From contig NZ_NGKU01000001.1 in assembly GCF_002140915.1 (NCBI RefSeq), positions 2,737,166 through 2,801,165 of the forward strand: 64,000 nt of DNA. Direction: 5' to 3'. Under the pieces are notes generated by a model that made no database searches, had not been told where the DNA came from, and worked only from the letters and a program-made list of their open reading frames with translations. Origin of the DNA: Candidatus Enterococcus testudinis. GTDB lineage: Bacteria > Bacillota > Bacilli > Lactobacillales > Enterococcaceae. Made by a program: the position numbers and the translations under genes. Every line of letters begins with the position of its first letter. Position 1 is the stretch's first letter. Positions 17,980 through 27,354 of this stretch are shown piece after piece.

Positions 17980-18849
17980 TTATCCATTGACATTCAGTTG
18001 TTTTTGATATTGTAACGGCGACTGTCCCACTGTTTCCTTGAAAACGTGGTGAAAGGTTTTGACACTTGCAAAACCAGCTTTTTCAGCCACTTCAGCCATC
18101 GGTATTTTCTGATTGGCCAAAATAAACTTGGCCTGATTAATACGATATTCTGTTAAAAACTGCATAAATGTCTTCCCAGTATTGGTCTTAAAAAAGCGCG
18201 TAAAGTAATGAGGACTAAACCCTACATATCGTGCAGTTTCTTCCATAGTCAGTACATCTTGATAGTGAGATTCAATATATTCAAAAACTTGGTTCAACCG
18301 TTGCAGCGTTTCTTTGTATTGGGCAGCGGAACGCTTCAAGGTACCATGAACTTTCTGACGTTTCGGTAAACTTTGATAGCATTCACCGATGATTTGGTAG
18401 AGCAAACCCATCATCAAATAACGTTTTCCCTGCACATTTTCTTCTTCTAATTGATATAATTCTGTCAATAATCCGGTGATTTTATGCGTAAAACTATCCG
18501 GCCATTCACGACTATGCGGTTCCCCTTCTTCAAATAACATCAAAAGAGAAGTTTCTGACTCTCTAAGCAAGGATTCTTCAAACAATTTCAGATCAAATTG
18601 GTACACATACCGCTCGCTTTCCGGTGAAGCCAGAAAGTAATGGGGTTGTCCACTGGCAAACAGATACAAATCGCCTTCTCGCAGTTCAATGATCGTATCG
18701 TCGACACCGATATTGACCGTACCGCGCTTGGCGTAAATAATCTCAATTTCCTTATGTACATGGGGATAAACAATGGTTAATCCATCATTTAAAAATGTGC
18801 GAAAACGAAATTCACTTTCAAATTCCGGAATCTCTAAATACATACTCAT
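17980..18849 (-). CDS. AraC family transcriptional regulator
   Basis: A 289-residue regulator. The ATG at 18849 has AAGGAG ten bases ahead; the longer frame begins with TTG. The N-terminal half (about 5-130) is a cupin-type sensor (TIVYPHVHKEIEIIYAKRG, GDLYLFASGQPHYFLA). The C-terminal 100 residues are the double helix-turn-helix (LTMEETARYVGFSPHYFTRF and IPMAEVAEKAGFASVKTFHH). It is followed by its own terminator and then the oxidative sugar operon in the same direction, so it is probably a sugar-responsive activator of that operon. Confidence 0.93.
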   Translation of the reverse strand: MSMYLEIPEFESEFRFRTFLNDGLTIVYPHVHKEIEIIYAKRGTVNIGVDDTIIELREGDLYLFASGQPHYFLASPESERYVYQFDLKLFEESLLRESETSLLMLFEEGEPHSREWPDSFTHKITGLLTELYQLEEENVQGKRYLMMGLLYQIIGECYQSLPKRQKVHGTLKRSAAQYKETLQRLNQVFEYIESHYQDVLTMEETARYVGFSPHYFTRFFKTNTGKTFMQFLTEYRINQAKFILANQKIPMAEVAEKAGFASVKTFHHVFKETVGQSPLQYQKQLNVNG

Positions 18850-18981
18850 GGACTGGCGGCTCCTTCTCAACTATTCCCATTTATTATAATCGAAAAAAGG
18901 GATAAGAGAAAACCTTTTCTGACGCAACAATGGTTTCTCAAGTCATTTTGTGGTATCGTATTCAAAAAAAGGAGGCTTCTC

Positions 18982-19770
18982 ATGAACTACTACGATCAAC
19001 ATTTGCATACCTTTTTATCCTTTGACTCAACAGAACAATTCGAAAATTATTTGGCTTATGAACCAGAATTTTTCGTCGCAACTGACCACTTCGATTTGAA
19101 GAATCCTTATTCAGATTTTCACGATGATATTCCCAACTATCAACATCTAGTCAAAAAACACCAACAACTACAAGAAACCACCAATACCCATCTGCTAAAA
19201 GGAATCGAAATTGGTGTCGTACCTGGGCAAGAACAGACGATTCTTGATTACCTGCAGGACCATCCTTATGATTTGAAATTAATCAGCATTCACCAAAACG
19301 GGACCTTTGATTACATGGATGATGCCGTGTTGAAAAAAGATAAATTCGATGTTGCTAAAATCTACTTTGACCAGATGGCGACTGTTCTCGATTCGTTTCC
19401 AGATGGCCACATCGTGACCCATTTCGATTATGGTTTGCGTCGTTTCGACTTTAGTCAAGAAGAATTGGCCCACCATTTTGAAACAGAATTGACCGCTATT
19501 TTCAAAAAGATCGTTGCCCGTGATTTGGCGATGGAAATCAATGCCAAGAGCTTTGGGCCATACAAGAATGCACCGCTGTATGAATATGCGATTCCTTTAT
19601 ATCAAAGCGTCGGAGGCAAACTCTTTACCTTGGGGTCTGACGCGCATGTTGCCAGTGATTATCGTCTGGATTTTGCGGCCATGAGTAGCTTGCTGCGTTC
19701 TTTTGGCGTGACAGAATTGGCTGTATTCCAAGGGAAAGAACGTTTTATGGCGGACTTGCCGGAAGTGTGA
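18982..19770 (+). CDS. PHP-domain histidinol-phosphatase-like phosphoesterase
   Basis: A 262-residue PHP-superfamily metal-dependent phosphatase related to HisJ/HisK. Landmarks are YYDQHLHTFLSFDS (metal-binding HxH), VATDHFD, KGIEIGVVPGQ, LISIHQNG, HIVTHFDYGLRRF, MEINAKSF and GSDAHVASDYR. A full SD (AAAGGAGG) precedes it. No other histidine biosynthesis gene is nearby, so it may supply the histidinol-phosphatase step in isolation or act on another phosphate ester. It is divergent from the AraC gene. Confidence 0.88.
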   Translation: MNYYDQHLHTFLSFDSTEQFENYLAYEPEFFVATDHFDLKNPYSDFHDDIPNYQHLVKKHQQLQETTNTHLLKGIEIGVVPGQEQTILDYLQDHPYDLKLISIHQNGTFDYMDDAVLKKDKFDVAKIYFDQMATVLDSFPDGHIVTHFDYGLRRFDFSQEELAHHFETELTAIFKKIVARDLAMEINAKSFGPYKNAPLYEYAIPLYQSVGGKLFTLGSDAHVASDYRLDFAAMSSLLRSFGVTELAVFQGKERFMADLPEV

Positions 19771-19787
19771 TAAATATATCTATCAAT

Positions 19788-19824
19788 CAAAACGGGTCCG
19801 CAATTGGCTGCAGACCCGTTTTTC
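19788..19824. terminator. bidirectional terminator
   Basis: Stem AACGGGTC/GACCCGTT (19791-19798 with 19813-19820), followed by T runs on both strands. It lies between the convergent PHP and ketopantoate reductase genes. Confidence 0.88.
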
Positions 19825-19836
19825 TTATTCATTCTG

Positions 19837-20775
19837 TTATTTCGCTTCCAACACTTCTTCTTTGGCGTGGATCAATTGCGTTAAAAAGTCGCAATACGGT
19901 GTCGCTACGTTATACTTCTCGCCTTTACGAGAAATGGCACCGTTGATATAATCGATTTCAGTTTTGCGGTGATTATTGATCAAATCTTGATACATTGACG
20001 GATAATGCATGCCAATGCCTGCTGGATCATAGGTTTCTTCGATATGACGGACGACTTCAGGAATATCTAATTCAACTGCTTCATGCCGCGCAACAGCTGC
20101 GAACTCCCCAACGATCGTCTCAACCATTTTACGCGCAGTCGATGTACTGCCGAATTGCGCAATGTTGACATCTAAAATTGAACACAATCCGTTTAATGTG
20201 CCGTTCACACACGCTTTACGGTAAATAGAGTAGCGGATATTTTCTGAATACGCTGCATGTAAACCTGCGTCGGCCAAAACAGCGGCAACTTCTTTCGCCT
20301 CTGATTCATAACCCGGTTTTAAGTTTTGTAATTCAACGGAGCCTTCACCAAACAAGCGAACTTGCCCAGGACCAATCAAATCCGCAGTCCAAATCGTATT
20401 CCCTAGGAAAATCTTATCGGCAGCAACATATTTCTCAATCGTATCTTCATGTCCGATACCATTCAATAAACAAAGGATCTTGGTTTCTGCACCAATCATT
20501 GGTTGGATCGTTTGCATCATTTGATCCAACTGCATCGCTTTCGTAAACACCAAAATCAGATCGGCTTGTACATCTGTTGGCACCTCTTGTTGTGCGTAGA
20601 TTGGAAATGGAACGGAGAGTTCTTCTCCATTCAAATTGGCTCTCAACCCATGTTCGCGAATCGCTTCGATATGTGCGGGCCAACCATCGATCAACGTGAC
20701 CTCGTTGCCGCCTCTTTTTAACATAATCGCAAAGCGACTCCCCATCGCACCAGCACCAGCAATAACAATCTTCAT
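19837..20775 (-). CDS. panE: 2-dehydropantoate 2-reductase family protein
   Basis: A 312-residue NADPH-dependent ketopantoate reductase (PanE/ApbA) family member. It shows the dinucleotide motif VIAGAGAMGSRF, VFTKAMQLDQM with the family lysine region, LLNGIGHED, the catalytic lysine segment YSIYRKACVNG near residue 185, and the C-terminal EIDYINGAI. The expected reaction is 2-dehydropantoate to pantoate for coenzyme A synthesis. No panB or panC is adjacent, so a related 2-keto acid reductase role cannot be excluded. SD AGAGGAAG. Confidence 0.88.
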   Translation of the reverse strand: MKIVIAGAGAMGSRFAIMLKRGGNEVTLIDGWPAHIEAIREHGLRANLNGEELSVPFPIYAQQEVPTDVQADLILVFTKAMQLDQMMQTIQPMIGAETKILCLLNGIGHEDTIEKYVAADKIFLGNTIWTADLIGPGQVRLFGEGSVELQNLKPGYESEAKEVAAVLADAGLHAAYSENIRYSIYRKACVNGTLNGLCSILDVNIAQFGSTSTARKMVETIVGEFAAVARHEAVELDIPEVVRHIEETYDPAGIGMHYPSMYQDLINNHRKTEIDYINGAISRKGEKYNVATPYCDFLTQLIHAKEEVLEAK

Positions 20776-20997
20776 CTATCTTCCTCTTTCCTATCTTACA
20801 ATTAGGTATAGTTTACTCTAAATTGGAGAAATAAGCGAGAGGCTTGCGTTTGTGCGCCATAAAAACGCGTAAAAATAGCATTGGAATAGTTTGAATTTTC
20901 TGATAAATAAAGAACAAAACTAGTCATGTTCCCTTTAAATAAATATCACCCATGCTATACTGCAAAGAAAGAATCAAAACGAAAAGGAGTGGTAGAA

Positions 20998-21297
20998 ATG
21001 GATATCGGATTGATGTTATTGGTGCTGACTGTTATCAACTGTTTTGTTTATTTTCTCTTTTATCGTGGAACCCCGATGCGCTTGTTTGGGTATCGTTCCA
21101 AACAAGCCATCGCAAATCCAGAAAACTGGAACTTTGCGCAAGTATTGTTTTGCCTACTGGCTTTCTTATTGTTGAGTGCTGTCATCACGTTGCAAAGGAC
21201 AGGGATCATCAACCAAAACGTCTATACACTTCTTTCCTTTGCTGCTTATATCTTTTCCGCAATTATTGTAGAAATTGTTCTTTATGTGCGGAAATGA
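20998..21297 (+). CDS. small membrane protein resembling half of SdpI
   Basis: I choose the ATG at 20998 because AAAGGAGTGG precedes it, giving 99 residues instead of 123. The protein has an N-terminal membrane segment (LMLLVLTVINCFVYFLF), a short loop FGYRSKQAIANPENWNFAQ, and two more hydrophobic segments. The loop resembles the GYRT-n-ENW-n-A signature of SdpI/YhfL immunity proteins, so this may be a short SdpI-like protein. A TATACT box lies upstream. The function is unknown, and no peptide toxin gene is recognisable next to it. Confidence 0.75.
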   Translation: MDIGLMLLVLTVINCFVYFLFYRGTPMRLFGYRSKQAIANPENWNFAQVLFCLLAFLLLSAVITLQRTGIINQNVYTLLSFAAYIFSAIIVEIVLYVRK

Positions 21298-21341
21298 TCG
21301 TTATTCAACGAATAGGCCTCCAAAGCCCCTCCGTTTCTCTC

Positions 21342-22055
21342 CTACAACAAATAATGCAACATTCTTTCTGGGTCATCGATAAATGCTTTCATATCAGTGT
21401 ATGCTTGAGTTTCTTCATATGAAATTTGTTGGATCCCTTGCTCAGAAATATGCAAAATCGCAGCATCTGGCAGCGCCAGCAAGACTGGTGAATGGGTGGC
21501 AATGATCAATTGACAGTTTTCTTGCTGCGCTAAAATCGTCAGCTCTCTCAGTAACGTCAACTGATGCGTTACCGACAATCCTGATTCTGGCTCGTCCAAT
21601 ATATAAAAGCCATTCCCCCGAAAATGATTCATCACAATAGACAGCATACCCTCTCCGTGAGAAAAATGGTGTAGCGAATCTGTTTCATAATATCCAGCCA
21701 ATCCCAAATCATCAATTTCAGTAGCGATATTATAATACGTTTCTGCCCGCAAAAAAAAAGTATCTTCAGGAATCTTCCCTTTTCTAATCAAACGAAGCGA
21801 TTGATAAAGGTTGGAGTGAGAGGGTCTAGTCGCAAACTGAAAATTCTTGGTCCCACCTTCCGCATTCATCCCATAAGCCACAGCAATGGCTTCCAGCAAC
21901 GTAGACTTCCCAGCACCATTTTCTCCAGCCAAGAAAGTCACGGGGCGCTCAAAGCTCAAAAGTCCCACGTTTTTGATATGCTGGATCATAGCCAATTGAA
22001 AAGGATACACATGCTCATTTACTGGCTCTTCGATTTTGATTCCTGTTAAAAACAT
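21342..22055 (-). CDS. AAA family (ABC/SMC-like) ATPase
   Basis: A 237-residue soluble ATPase; the ATG at 22055 with AAAGGAG upstream is preferred over longer frames. Walker A is GENGAGKST (about residue 45), the signature-like region is HFSHGEGM, and Walker B is FYILDEPESGLS followed by the H-loop ATHSPVLL. This is the compact RecF/OLD-like head domain without coiled coil or nuclease domain. Such stand-alone proteins are often annotated only as AAA family ATPases. It could belong to DNA repair or stress, but no partner gene is visible. Confidence 0.85.
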   Translation of the reverse strand: MFLTGIKIEEPVNEHVYPFQLAMIQHIKNVGLLSFERPVTFLAGENGAGKSTLLEAIAVAYGMNAEGGTKNFQFATRPSHSNLYQSLRLIRKGKIPEDTFFLRAETYYNIATEIDDLGLAGYYETDSLHHFSHGEGMLSIVMNHFRGNGFYILDEPESGLSVTHQLTLLRELTILAQQENCQLIIATHSPVLLALPDAAILHISEQGIQQISYEETQAYTDMKAFIDDPERMLHYLL

Positions 22056-22117
22056 CCTGTACTCCTTTCTTCCCCTAAACACAAACAATACGCCCAACGA
22101 CTTCCGGTGCACTAATC

Positions 22118-22558
22118 CTAATACCCTTCATAATAGATATCCCGGTCATGTTTTAGCACAACCGTTTTATCCTGGATGCTTGCACCCGTCCACACATAAT
22201 GGATAGTCTCTCCGATAGCAAATTTTTCAAAGTATTGCTTTATTTCTTCTTCGCTGTTCCCCACCATAAAAGAAGACGGATGATTCTGCCCTTCCTCATA
22301 AACGATGGTGAGTCGGTCACCGACAGCCAATGTGACTGAACGGCCTGAAACAATCTGAATGTCTTCAATTTCCATCACCAAGAACAAGGCTTCTGGATTG
22401 ACTGATGTCACCTGTCCGATTACTCTATCTGGCGGCAATGCGCCAGCTAGCCGCTCACTATTTGGCTTACAGCCACCTATTCCCAGCAAAACAACGCCTA
22501 TGACAAAAAGACGCCTTCTACAGACCAAACTGTCTTTTCGAATCAAATTGGTTGTCAT
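22118..22558 (-). CDS. hypothetical lipoprotein
   Basis: 146 residues from the ATG at 22558, chosen because GGAGGGG lies seven bases upstream (the longer frame would start inside this SD). The N-terminus is basic (LIRKDSLVCRRR), followed by a hydrophobic stretch FVIGVVLLGIGGC that ends in a lipobox-like cysteine, so it is probably a membrane-anchored lipoprotein. The mature part contains VIGQVTSVNPEALFLVMEI and GDRLTIVYEEG, a small beta-rich fold like those of DUF3221 or OB-type lipoproteins. I do not recognise the family with certainty. It is 62 bases upstream of the AAA ATPase in the same direction. Confidence 0.75.
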   Translation of the reverse strand: MTTNLIRKDSLVCRRRLFVIGVVLLGIGGCKPNSERLAGALPPDRVIGQVTSVNPEALFLVMEIEDIQIVSGRSVTLAVGDRLTIVYEEGQNHPSSFMVGNSEEEIKQYFEKFAIGETIHYVWTGASIQDKTVVLKHDRDIYYEGY

Positions 22559-22688
22559 CTCTGGCCCCTCCATTTGATACTATCCTCAGATCCTTTTGCT
22601 AAAATGGTACCGTACACTCGGTCTATTGTAAATAGAGAACAAATGCTTGGAAAAATAGTCACTACACGCTGCATTCGGGGCAAAGCGC

Positions 22689-22739
22689 AAAAAAACACTT
22701 GCTCGTATATCCGGTTTTACCCGCACAACCAACAAGTGC
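22689..22739 (-). terminator. terminator of trhO
   Basis: Minus-strand stem GCACTTG/CAAGTG (22739-22733 with 22701-22696) with a long loop and a seven-T run, directly after the trhO stop. Confidence 0.7.
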
Positions 22740-22763
22740 CTTACCAAAGATTTGATTTACTGC

Positions 22764-23720
22764 TTACGCTTGCATTGCCTCAACCGCAAAGTTTGCCAAT
22801 AAGCGTTCTTTTTCCGCTTCTGAAATGCCGTGTTTTTCGACATAGCGGTTGTGCGCATGGATCGCACAATCATAGCTGCAGGCACCTAAATGGGCTGCTT
22901 GATTTTCTTCTGATGTCAAGAACTGACGGTTACATTCCGGATTGGCACAGTTCACATAACGTTCACATGGCGTTCCATCGAACCAGTCGCGGCCAATCAC
23001 TTGTTTGTCCACATGATTGATCTCAACACTGATCCGTTCATCAAAGACATACATTTTGCCATCCCATAATTCTCCTTGCACTTCAGGGTCGTTCCCATAA
23101 GCAAAAATACCACCATGGAGTTGCGCAACATCTTCAAATCCTTCACGCAGCAACCAACCAGAGAATTTCTCACAACGGATACCACCCGTGCAGTAAGTGA
23201 CGACTTTTTTGTCCATAAATTGCTCTTTATTGTCAACGATCCATTGTGGCAATTCACGGAAGCTGCGAATATCAGGTCGTACAGCCCCACGAAAATGGCC
23301 TAAATCATATTCATAATCATTTCGAGCATCGATCACGACTGTATCTTCATCTAGCAAGGCTTCTTTAAATGCTTTAGGATCTAAATATTTGCCCGTCATT
23401 TCCAGTGGATCAATGTCGTCTTCAAGGTTCAACGACACCAATTCTTTTCTTGGACGGACAAAGATTTTTTTGAAGGCATGGGCGTCGACTTCGTCGATTT
23501 TATAGTAAATACCTTTGAAACGCGGATCAGCTTCCATCATTTCACGGTATGCATCTGTAGCTTCGATCGTCCCTGACAACGTCCCATTAATACCTTCATT
23601 TGCGACTAAAATACGACCTTTGATGTCGTTTTCTTTACAAAATGCTAAATGCTCCTTCGCGAAGCTTTCTGGATCTTCAATCGTTGTATATTTATAAAAC
23701 AATAACACACGGTAATTCAC
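22764..23720 (-). CDS. trhO: tRNA uridine(34) hydroxylase, rhodanese type
   Basis: A 318-residue TrhO/YceA family protein that hydroxylates wobble uridine 34 of several tRNAs, a step toward 5-methoxyuridine derivatives. Landmarks are the N-terminal ferredoxin-like domain ([26 protein letters not shown]), the rhodanese domain with [16 protein letters not shown], and the active loop [10 protein letters not shown] with C177 and C183. The C-terminal region is cysteine-rich ([22 protein letters not shown]). The start is GTG with AGGAGG eight bases upstream. It stands alone, with a -10-like TATACT ahead and a terminator behind. Confidence 0.94.
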   Translation of the reverse strand: MNYRVLLFYKYTTIEDPESFAKEHLAFCKENDIKGRILVANEGINGTLSGTIEATDAYREMMEADPRFKGIYYKIDEVDAHAFKKIFVRPRKELVSLNLEDDIDPLEMTGKYLDPKAFKEALLDEDTVVIDARNDYEYDLGHFRGAVRPDIRSFRELPQWIVDNKEQFMDKKVVTYCTGGIRCEKFSGWLLREGFEDVAQLHGGIFAYGNDPEVQGELWDGKMYVFDERISVEINHVDKQVIGRDWFDGTPCERYVNCANPECNRQFLTSEENQAAHLGACSYDCAIHAHNRYVEKHGISEAEKERLLANFAVEAMQA

Positions 23721-23827
23721 AATAATTCCTCCTTTTTTTGCACACTACAGTATAGGTTATCTCGTGACAAAAAACGAGTTTTATGCTTGTACCTTTTCAC
23801 ACAATACCAACAGCAGCTTTGAAGGAC

Positions 23828-24565
23828 CTACTGCAATGCATCCACAAAAAAATCGGTCACTTGATCCATGGTCTCACCTCGAACCAAATGCCGTTCTTCG
23901 CGGGAAATAAACTGCAGATTGGCATCAGGATTGGCCGTTACAAAGTCCGCAACGTCTTGATACGGTATCTTTTCATCTTGGGTACCATGCCAAAACAGCA
24001 ATGGTCGTTGCCCTAATTTCTCTGGCTGTGATTGCAAGTCATAAGCATCCATCCAACCCAACAGTTTCGCATAATCTTCCGGCACAAAGAAACCAGCTGC
24101 TCCAGCGTGGGTTTGGATACGTGCCCGATAGTTGATCATCGAAGGCGAGCCCATGATACAAGCTGCCGCATTGATTTCTGGATGCTGACACAACAGACCG
24201 CAAGTGGTCATTCCTCCCATGGAAACACCGCCGACTGCGATTTGGCCATTGACCAAGCCCAAATTTTCAAAAAAATCGACCAAATAGGCAAACTCAAATA
24301 AATTGGTTTGAATACTTTGCCAAAAGGTTAGGGAGGGAATCTCTGATAGCGCCGTTTTTCTTTCGCCGTGATTGGCCGCATCAGGCAGAATCACCCGAAA
24401 ATTGGCGCGGGCCAACTTCCGCCCTTGGGTCAGAACCAACTCTTTACTGGTTTGCCAACCGTGATAATAAATAATCAACGGCAACGGTTCATAGATCAAT
24501 GCTTCAGGCACCACTTCTAAGACCGGAATATTACCGATTTTTCTTTTACGTACAGCTATTTTCAT
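23828..24565 (-). CDS. alpha/beta hydrolase, esterase-like
   Basis: A 245-residue cytoplasmic serine hydrolase (YtaP/YjfP-like). The ATG at 24565 has GAGGTGG seven bases upstream; the longer frame starts with GTG. Landmarks are LIIYYHGWQTSKE (oxyanion), VILPDAANHGE, the nucleophile motif GGVSMGGMT (serine near 118), the acid region FWHGTQDEKIP, and the C-terminal histidine in EERHLVRG. The substrate is probably a small ester. Confidence 0.85.
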   Translation of the reverse strand: MKIAVRKRKIGNIPVLEVVPEALIYEPLPLIIYYHGWQTSKELVLTQGRKLARANFRVILPDAANHGERKTALSEIPSLTFWQSIQTNLFEFAYLVDFFENLGLVNGQIAVGGVSMGGMTTCGLLCQHPEINAAACIMGSPSMINYRARIQTHAGAAGFFVPEDYAKLLGWMDAYDLQSQPEKLGQRPLLFWHGTQDEKIPYQDVADFVTANPDANLQFISREERHLVRGETMDQVTDFFVDALQ

Positions 24566-24652
24566 ACTTTCCACCTCACTGTAAGTATACGAAAAGTCTC
24601 GCTTTCTGCAAAGAAATCTATACTTTGCCGTTCCGAAGAATACTGATTCAAG

Positions 24653-24690
24653 AAAAGAAGGTCATGCAACTACAGCATGACCTGCTTTTT
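24653..24690 (-). terminator. terminator of the fructokinase gene
   Basis: Nine-base perfect inverted repeat AGGTCATGC/GCATGACCT (24659-24667 with 24675-24683), with T-rich tails on both strands. It directly follows the scrK stop. Confidence 0.88.
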
Positions 24691-25561
24691 ATGCGTGTAA
24701 AACAGCTTCTCTGGCCAATGCCAAACAGCCTAATGTGCCGGCATTGTCTTCTAATGCTGGCGTAACGATATACTTGTCCAAAGCGGGTGTTTCCACATAA
24801 CCATTGACCAACGCTTTGAATGCTTGCCGCACATTTTCCAGCATATGACGTTGCTTCATGACACCACCGCCAAAAATAATCACATCTGGGGAAAGCATCA
24901 ACGTTGTATTATATGCACATTGTGCAATATAGCTCGCTTCAATCGCCCAATACGGATCGTCTTCAGCTACATCTTGGCCTTTTTTGCCTAAGCGCTTTTC
25001 GATGGCGGGGCCAGCGGCCATTCCTTCCAAGCAATTGCCATGAAACGGACAGCTGCCTTCGAAATCATCTTCTGGGTGCGGTACCACCAAGGCATGACCC
25101 ATTTCAGGATGACTGAATCCTTCGACAAAGCGCCCTTCTTGCAGCGCACCACCGCCAACACCCGTACCAATCGTATAGTAGACGACACTATTGCGGCCTT
25201 TCCCATTGCCAAAAACATACTCCCCGTATGCTGCGGCATTAACATCTGTTGTCCAGGAAATCGGTATTGGAAATTCTTTTTTCATGGTGCCGATAAAATC
25301 AAAATTCTGCCAAGCCAACTTTGGTGTTGAGGTGATATGGCCATAGGTAGGGGATTCATGATGAATATCGATTGGACCAAAAGAACCAATCCCAATCCCT
25401 ACGAGCTCTTCTTGATATTGTTTAAAAAAATCAATCACCAACGCCATCGTTTCTTCTGGTGTCGTGGTTGGAAAACTGACCCGTTCTTTGATCGTCATCT
25501 CTTCATCGCCAATCCCGCAAACAAATTTCGTGCCGCCGGCTTCGATCGATCCATATAACAT
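24689..25561 (-). CDS. scrK: ROK family fructokinase
   Basis: A 290-residue sugar kinase that phosphorylates fructose (and often mannose or glucose) with ATP. I start at the ATG at 25561 (MLYGSIEAGGTKF), the usual start of this family; the upstream frame has only lysine-rich leader. Landmarks are the phosphate motif GSIEAGGTKFVCG, GIGSFGPID, the catalytic region SWTTDVNAAAYGE, the ROK zinc-finger-type segment HPEMGHALVVPHPEDD with CPFHGNCLEG, and IIFGGGVMKQ. The gene stands alone with its own terminator. Confidence 0.93.
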   Translation of the reverse strand: MLYGSIEAGGTKFVCGIGDEEMTIKERVSFPTTTPEETMALVIDFFKQYQEELVGIGIGSFGPIDIHHESPTYGHITSTPKLAWQNFDFIGTMKKEFPIPISWTTDVNAAAYGEYVFGNGKGRNSVVYYTIGTGVGGGALQEGRFVEGFSHPEMGHALVVPHPEDDFEGSCPFHGNCLEGMAAGPAIEKRLGKKGQDVAEDDPYWAIEASYIAQCAYNTTLMLSPDVIIFGGGVMKQRHMLENVRQAFKALVNGYVETPALDKYIVTPALEDNAGTLGCLALAREAVLHA

Positions 25562-25752
25562 AGACTCCACTTCTTTCTTCACTTGATACTTTATTTTAAA
25601 CAAATTTAGTGAAAATTACTAGCTGATCTGCGAAACTTCTTTAAGAACCAAACCTTGACAGCAAAAGGTTCTAACCGGTTTCATTACAGGACTCTTTCGC
25701 TGACAAAGCAAACATGTGCGTCAAATAACCAACCACGCTACTTTCAAATGCC

Positions 25753-25793
25753 AAAAAAGATGAAACGCCTTATTTGTGGCATTTCATCTTTTT
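25753..25793 (-). terminator. terminator of the LURP-one protein gene
   Basis: Stem AAAGATGAAA/TTTCATCTTT around 25757-25790, with T runs on the minus strand. Between 25562 and 25752 I see only AT-rich spacer with a small AACCTT/AAGGTT repeat and no gene. Confidence 0.8.
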
Positions 25794-25814
25794 CCAATCA
25801 CTTCTGATAGACAA

Positions 25815-26309
25815 TTACGAACTTGCAGAACTTGCTGCATTGTCATCTGCCTTCACGCGGTCAATGGCGATCACCAATGAAATGATCAAATCATCCATAT
25901 CCTCTTCGTAGATCACGACTTCATAGGTATCCCCCCATGAAATCCATTTCTTATGGATCTCAGCGATACGTTGACCATGACGGTTGACGACAAAATCCAT
26001 ATCCCACCAATTGCCGTCAACATCGATACCGGCTGCATCGATTGAATATTTGGCTTTGAACAATGTGAGCTGCTTTGATAAGACGATGGCTTCTTGTCCA
26101 TGGACTTCAACAAAAAACTTAGGCAGCAAACTAAAGATTTTCTTAGTGATTTCTGCTACGGGCTGTCTTTGCTCATCCAGAATCTTGAAATGTTTGGGAA
26201 TCTGCATGAAGCTGCCTTCCACGTAGTAACGAGGATTTTGCTGTTCATCCATGACTGTAAACTTCTCGCCAATACTAAAGACTTTCTGCTTGATATATAG
26301 TTTTTTCAA
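25815..26309 (-). CDS. LURP-one-related family protein (YxjI-like)
   Basis: A 164-residue protein of the LURP-one-related/YxjI group, a tubby-like 12-stranded barrel around a central helix. Visible landmarks are LYIKQKVFSIGEKFTVMDE, VEGSFMQIPKHFKILDE, FVEVHGQEA, and DLIISLVIAIDRV as the hydrophobic C-terminal helix. The function of bacterial members is unknown; membrane-lipid association is suggested for the fold. It is three bases downstream of the SPFH gene, so the two are cotranscribed. Confidence 0.85.
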   Translation of the reverse strand: MKKLYIKQKVFSIGEKFTVMDEQQNPRYYVEGSFMQIPKHFKILDEQRQPVAEITKKIFSLLPKFFVEVHGQEAIVLSKQLTLFKAKYSIDAAGIDVDGNWWDMDFVVNRHGQRIAEIHKKWISWGDTYEVVIYEEDMDDLIISLVIAIDRVKADDNAASSASS

Positions 26310-26312
26310 GGA

Positions 26313-27188
26313 TTACACCCCTTTTTCTTTGACATCACCGGTATTGATCACTGGTTGTGTCCCTTTGTCAGTGATGATCGATACCAATAAATTGTTGATC
26401 AATTGAACTTTACGATCATCCGTAAAATTGATATCTTGCCCATCTTCGATTTGTTCTAGGGCCATCTGCGTCATCGATACGGCTCCTTCAACAATGATTT
26501 GACGTGCCGAAAGAATGGCTTTGGCTTGTTGTCGCTGCAACATTGCACTGGCAATTTCTGTTGCGTAGGCCAAATGATTCAACCGTGTTTCGATAACTTC
26601 GACACCGGCAACAGCGAGTCTTTCCTGCAATTCCTTGGCCAACTCTGCCGAAACTTCATTGGTATTGCCTCGTAACGTAATATCATCATCATTGAATGTA
26701 TCATAGGGATATTGCGTGGCAATATGCCGAATCGCGGTTTCACTTTGGATCTCAATAAAATTTTGATAATAATCAACATCGAACAGCGCTTTGGCTGTAT
26801 CAACGACTTTGAATACGACCACAGCGGAAATCTCGATGGGATTTCCGTCAGAGTCATTGACTTTTAATAGCGAACTATTAAAGTTGCGGACTTTCAATGA
26901 TACGTTGACCTTTTGGGTCAGCGGTGTGGTGACAAATAAGCCATTTGATTTGATAGTGCCTAAATATTGCCCAAAGAAGAGAATCGCCTTGGCTTGGTTC
27001 GGTTGCACGATGGTCAGTGAGCTGAGGAATAAGAAGGAAATAATCCACAACACCACACCGATGATGATTTCAGCTGCGCGGGAATAGATGGCTCCATCAT
27101 AAAATAAATACGCCCCGCCAATCAATAACCCAATCAAGACCACCAATGCCAAATACCCATTTACATGAAACGTTTGTTTTTCTTTCAT
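26313..27188 (-). CDS. SPFH/Band 7 domain membrane protein
   Basis: A 291-residue stomatin/prohibitin-like protein. Two hydrophobic segments at the N-terminus (YLALVVLIGLLIGGAYLF and IIIGVVLWIISFLFLSS) are followed by the Band 7 domain (SLTIVQPNQAKAILFFGQ, SDGNPIEISAVVVFKV, QSETAIRH) and a helical region (IASAMLQRQQAKAILSARQ). Such proteins oligomerise into membrane microdomain scaffolds. It is in an operon with the LURP-one-related gene. Confidence 0.9.
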   Translation of the reverse strand: MKEKQTFHVNGYLALVVLIGLLIGGAYLFYDGAIYSRAAEIIIGVVLWIISFLFLSSLTIVQPNQAKAILFFGQYLGTIKSNGLFVTTPLTQKVNVSLKVRNFNSSLLKVNDSDGNPIEISAVVVFKVVDTAKALFDVDYYQNFIEIQSETAIRHIATQYPYDTFNDDDITLRGNTNEVSAELAKELQERLAVAGVEVIETRLNHLAYATEIASAMLQRQQAKAILSARQIIVEGAVSMTQMALEQIEDGQDINFTDDRKVQLINNLLVSIITDKGTQPVINTGDVKEKGV

Positions 27189-27354
27189 TTTGTTCCTCCC
27201 TTTTCCTTGTTCCTTTCATCTTACCGCGGTTGGCAAAACTCTGCAAATGTTCTTACGCATTTTTGGATAAGCCAATCGTCCTATTTTGCTTTTGCCCGAT
27301 TTCCCGTTACAATTAATGTATCAACCAATCAAAAGATGAAAAGGAGCAAAAAGC

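Noticed and set aside
18982-19770. PHP gene as part of a histidine operon or DNA polymerase X
   Set aside because: No other his gene is nearby and the protein has only the PHP domain, so I call it an isolated phosphatase-like gene.
20926-21422. Longer or overlapping frames around the SdpI-like gene (starting at 20926 or 20952)
   Set aside because: The start at 20998 has the only good SD; the frame beginning at 20952 is out of phase and lacks protein features.
22574-23020. Plus-strand 148-codon frame upstream of and overlapping trhO
   Set aside because: It overlaps trhO and its terminator, lacks an SD, and has no recognisable protein features.
25604-25752. Small AACCTT/AAGGTT repeat with TTGACA-like text upstream of the LURP-one terminator
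   Set aside because: Short imperfect repeat in AT-rich spacer, no matching -10 box and no gene in phase; likely chance.
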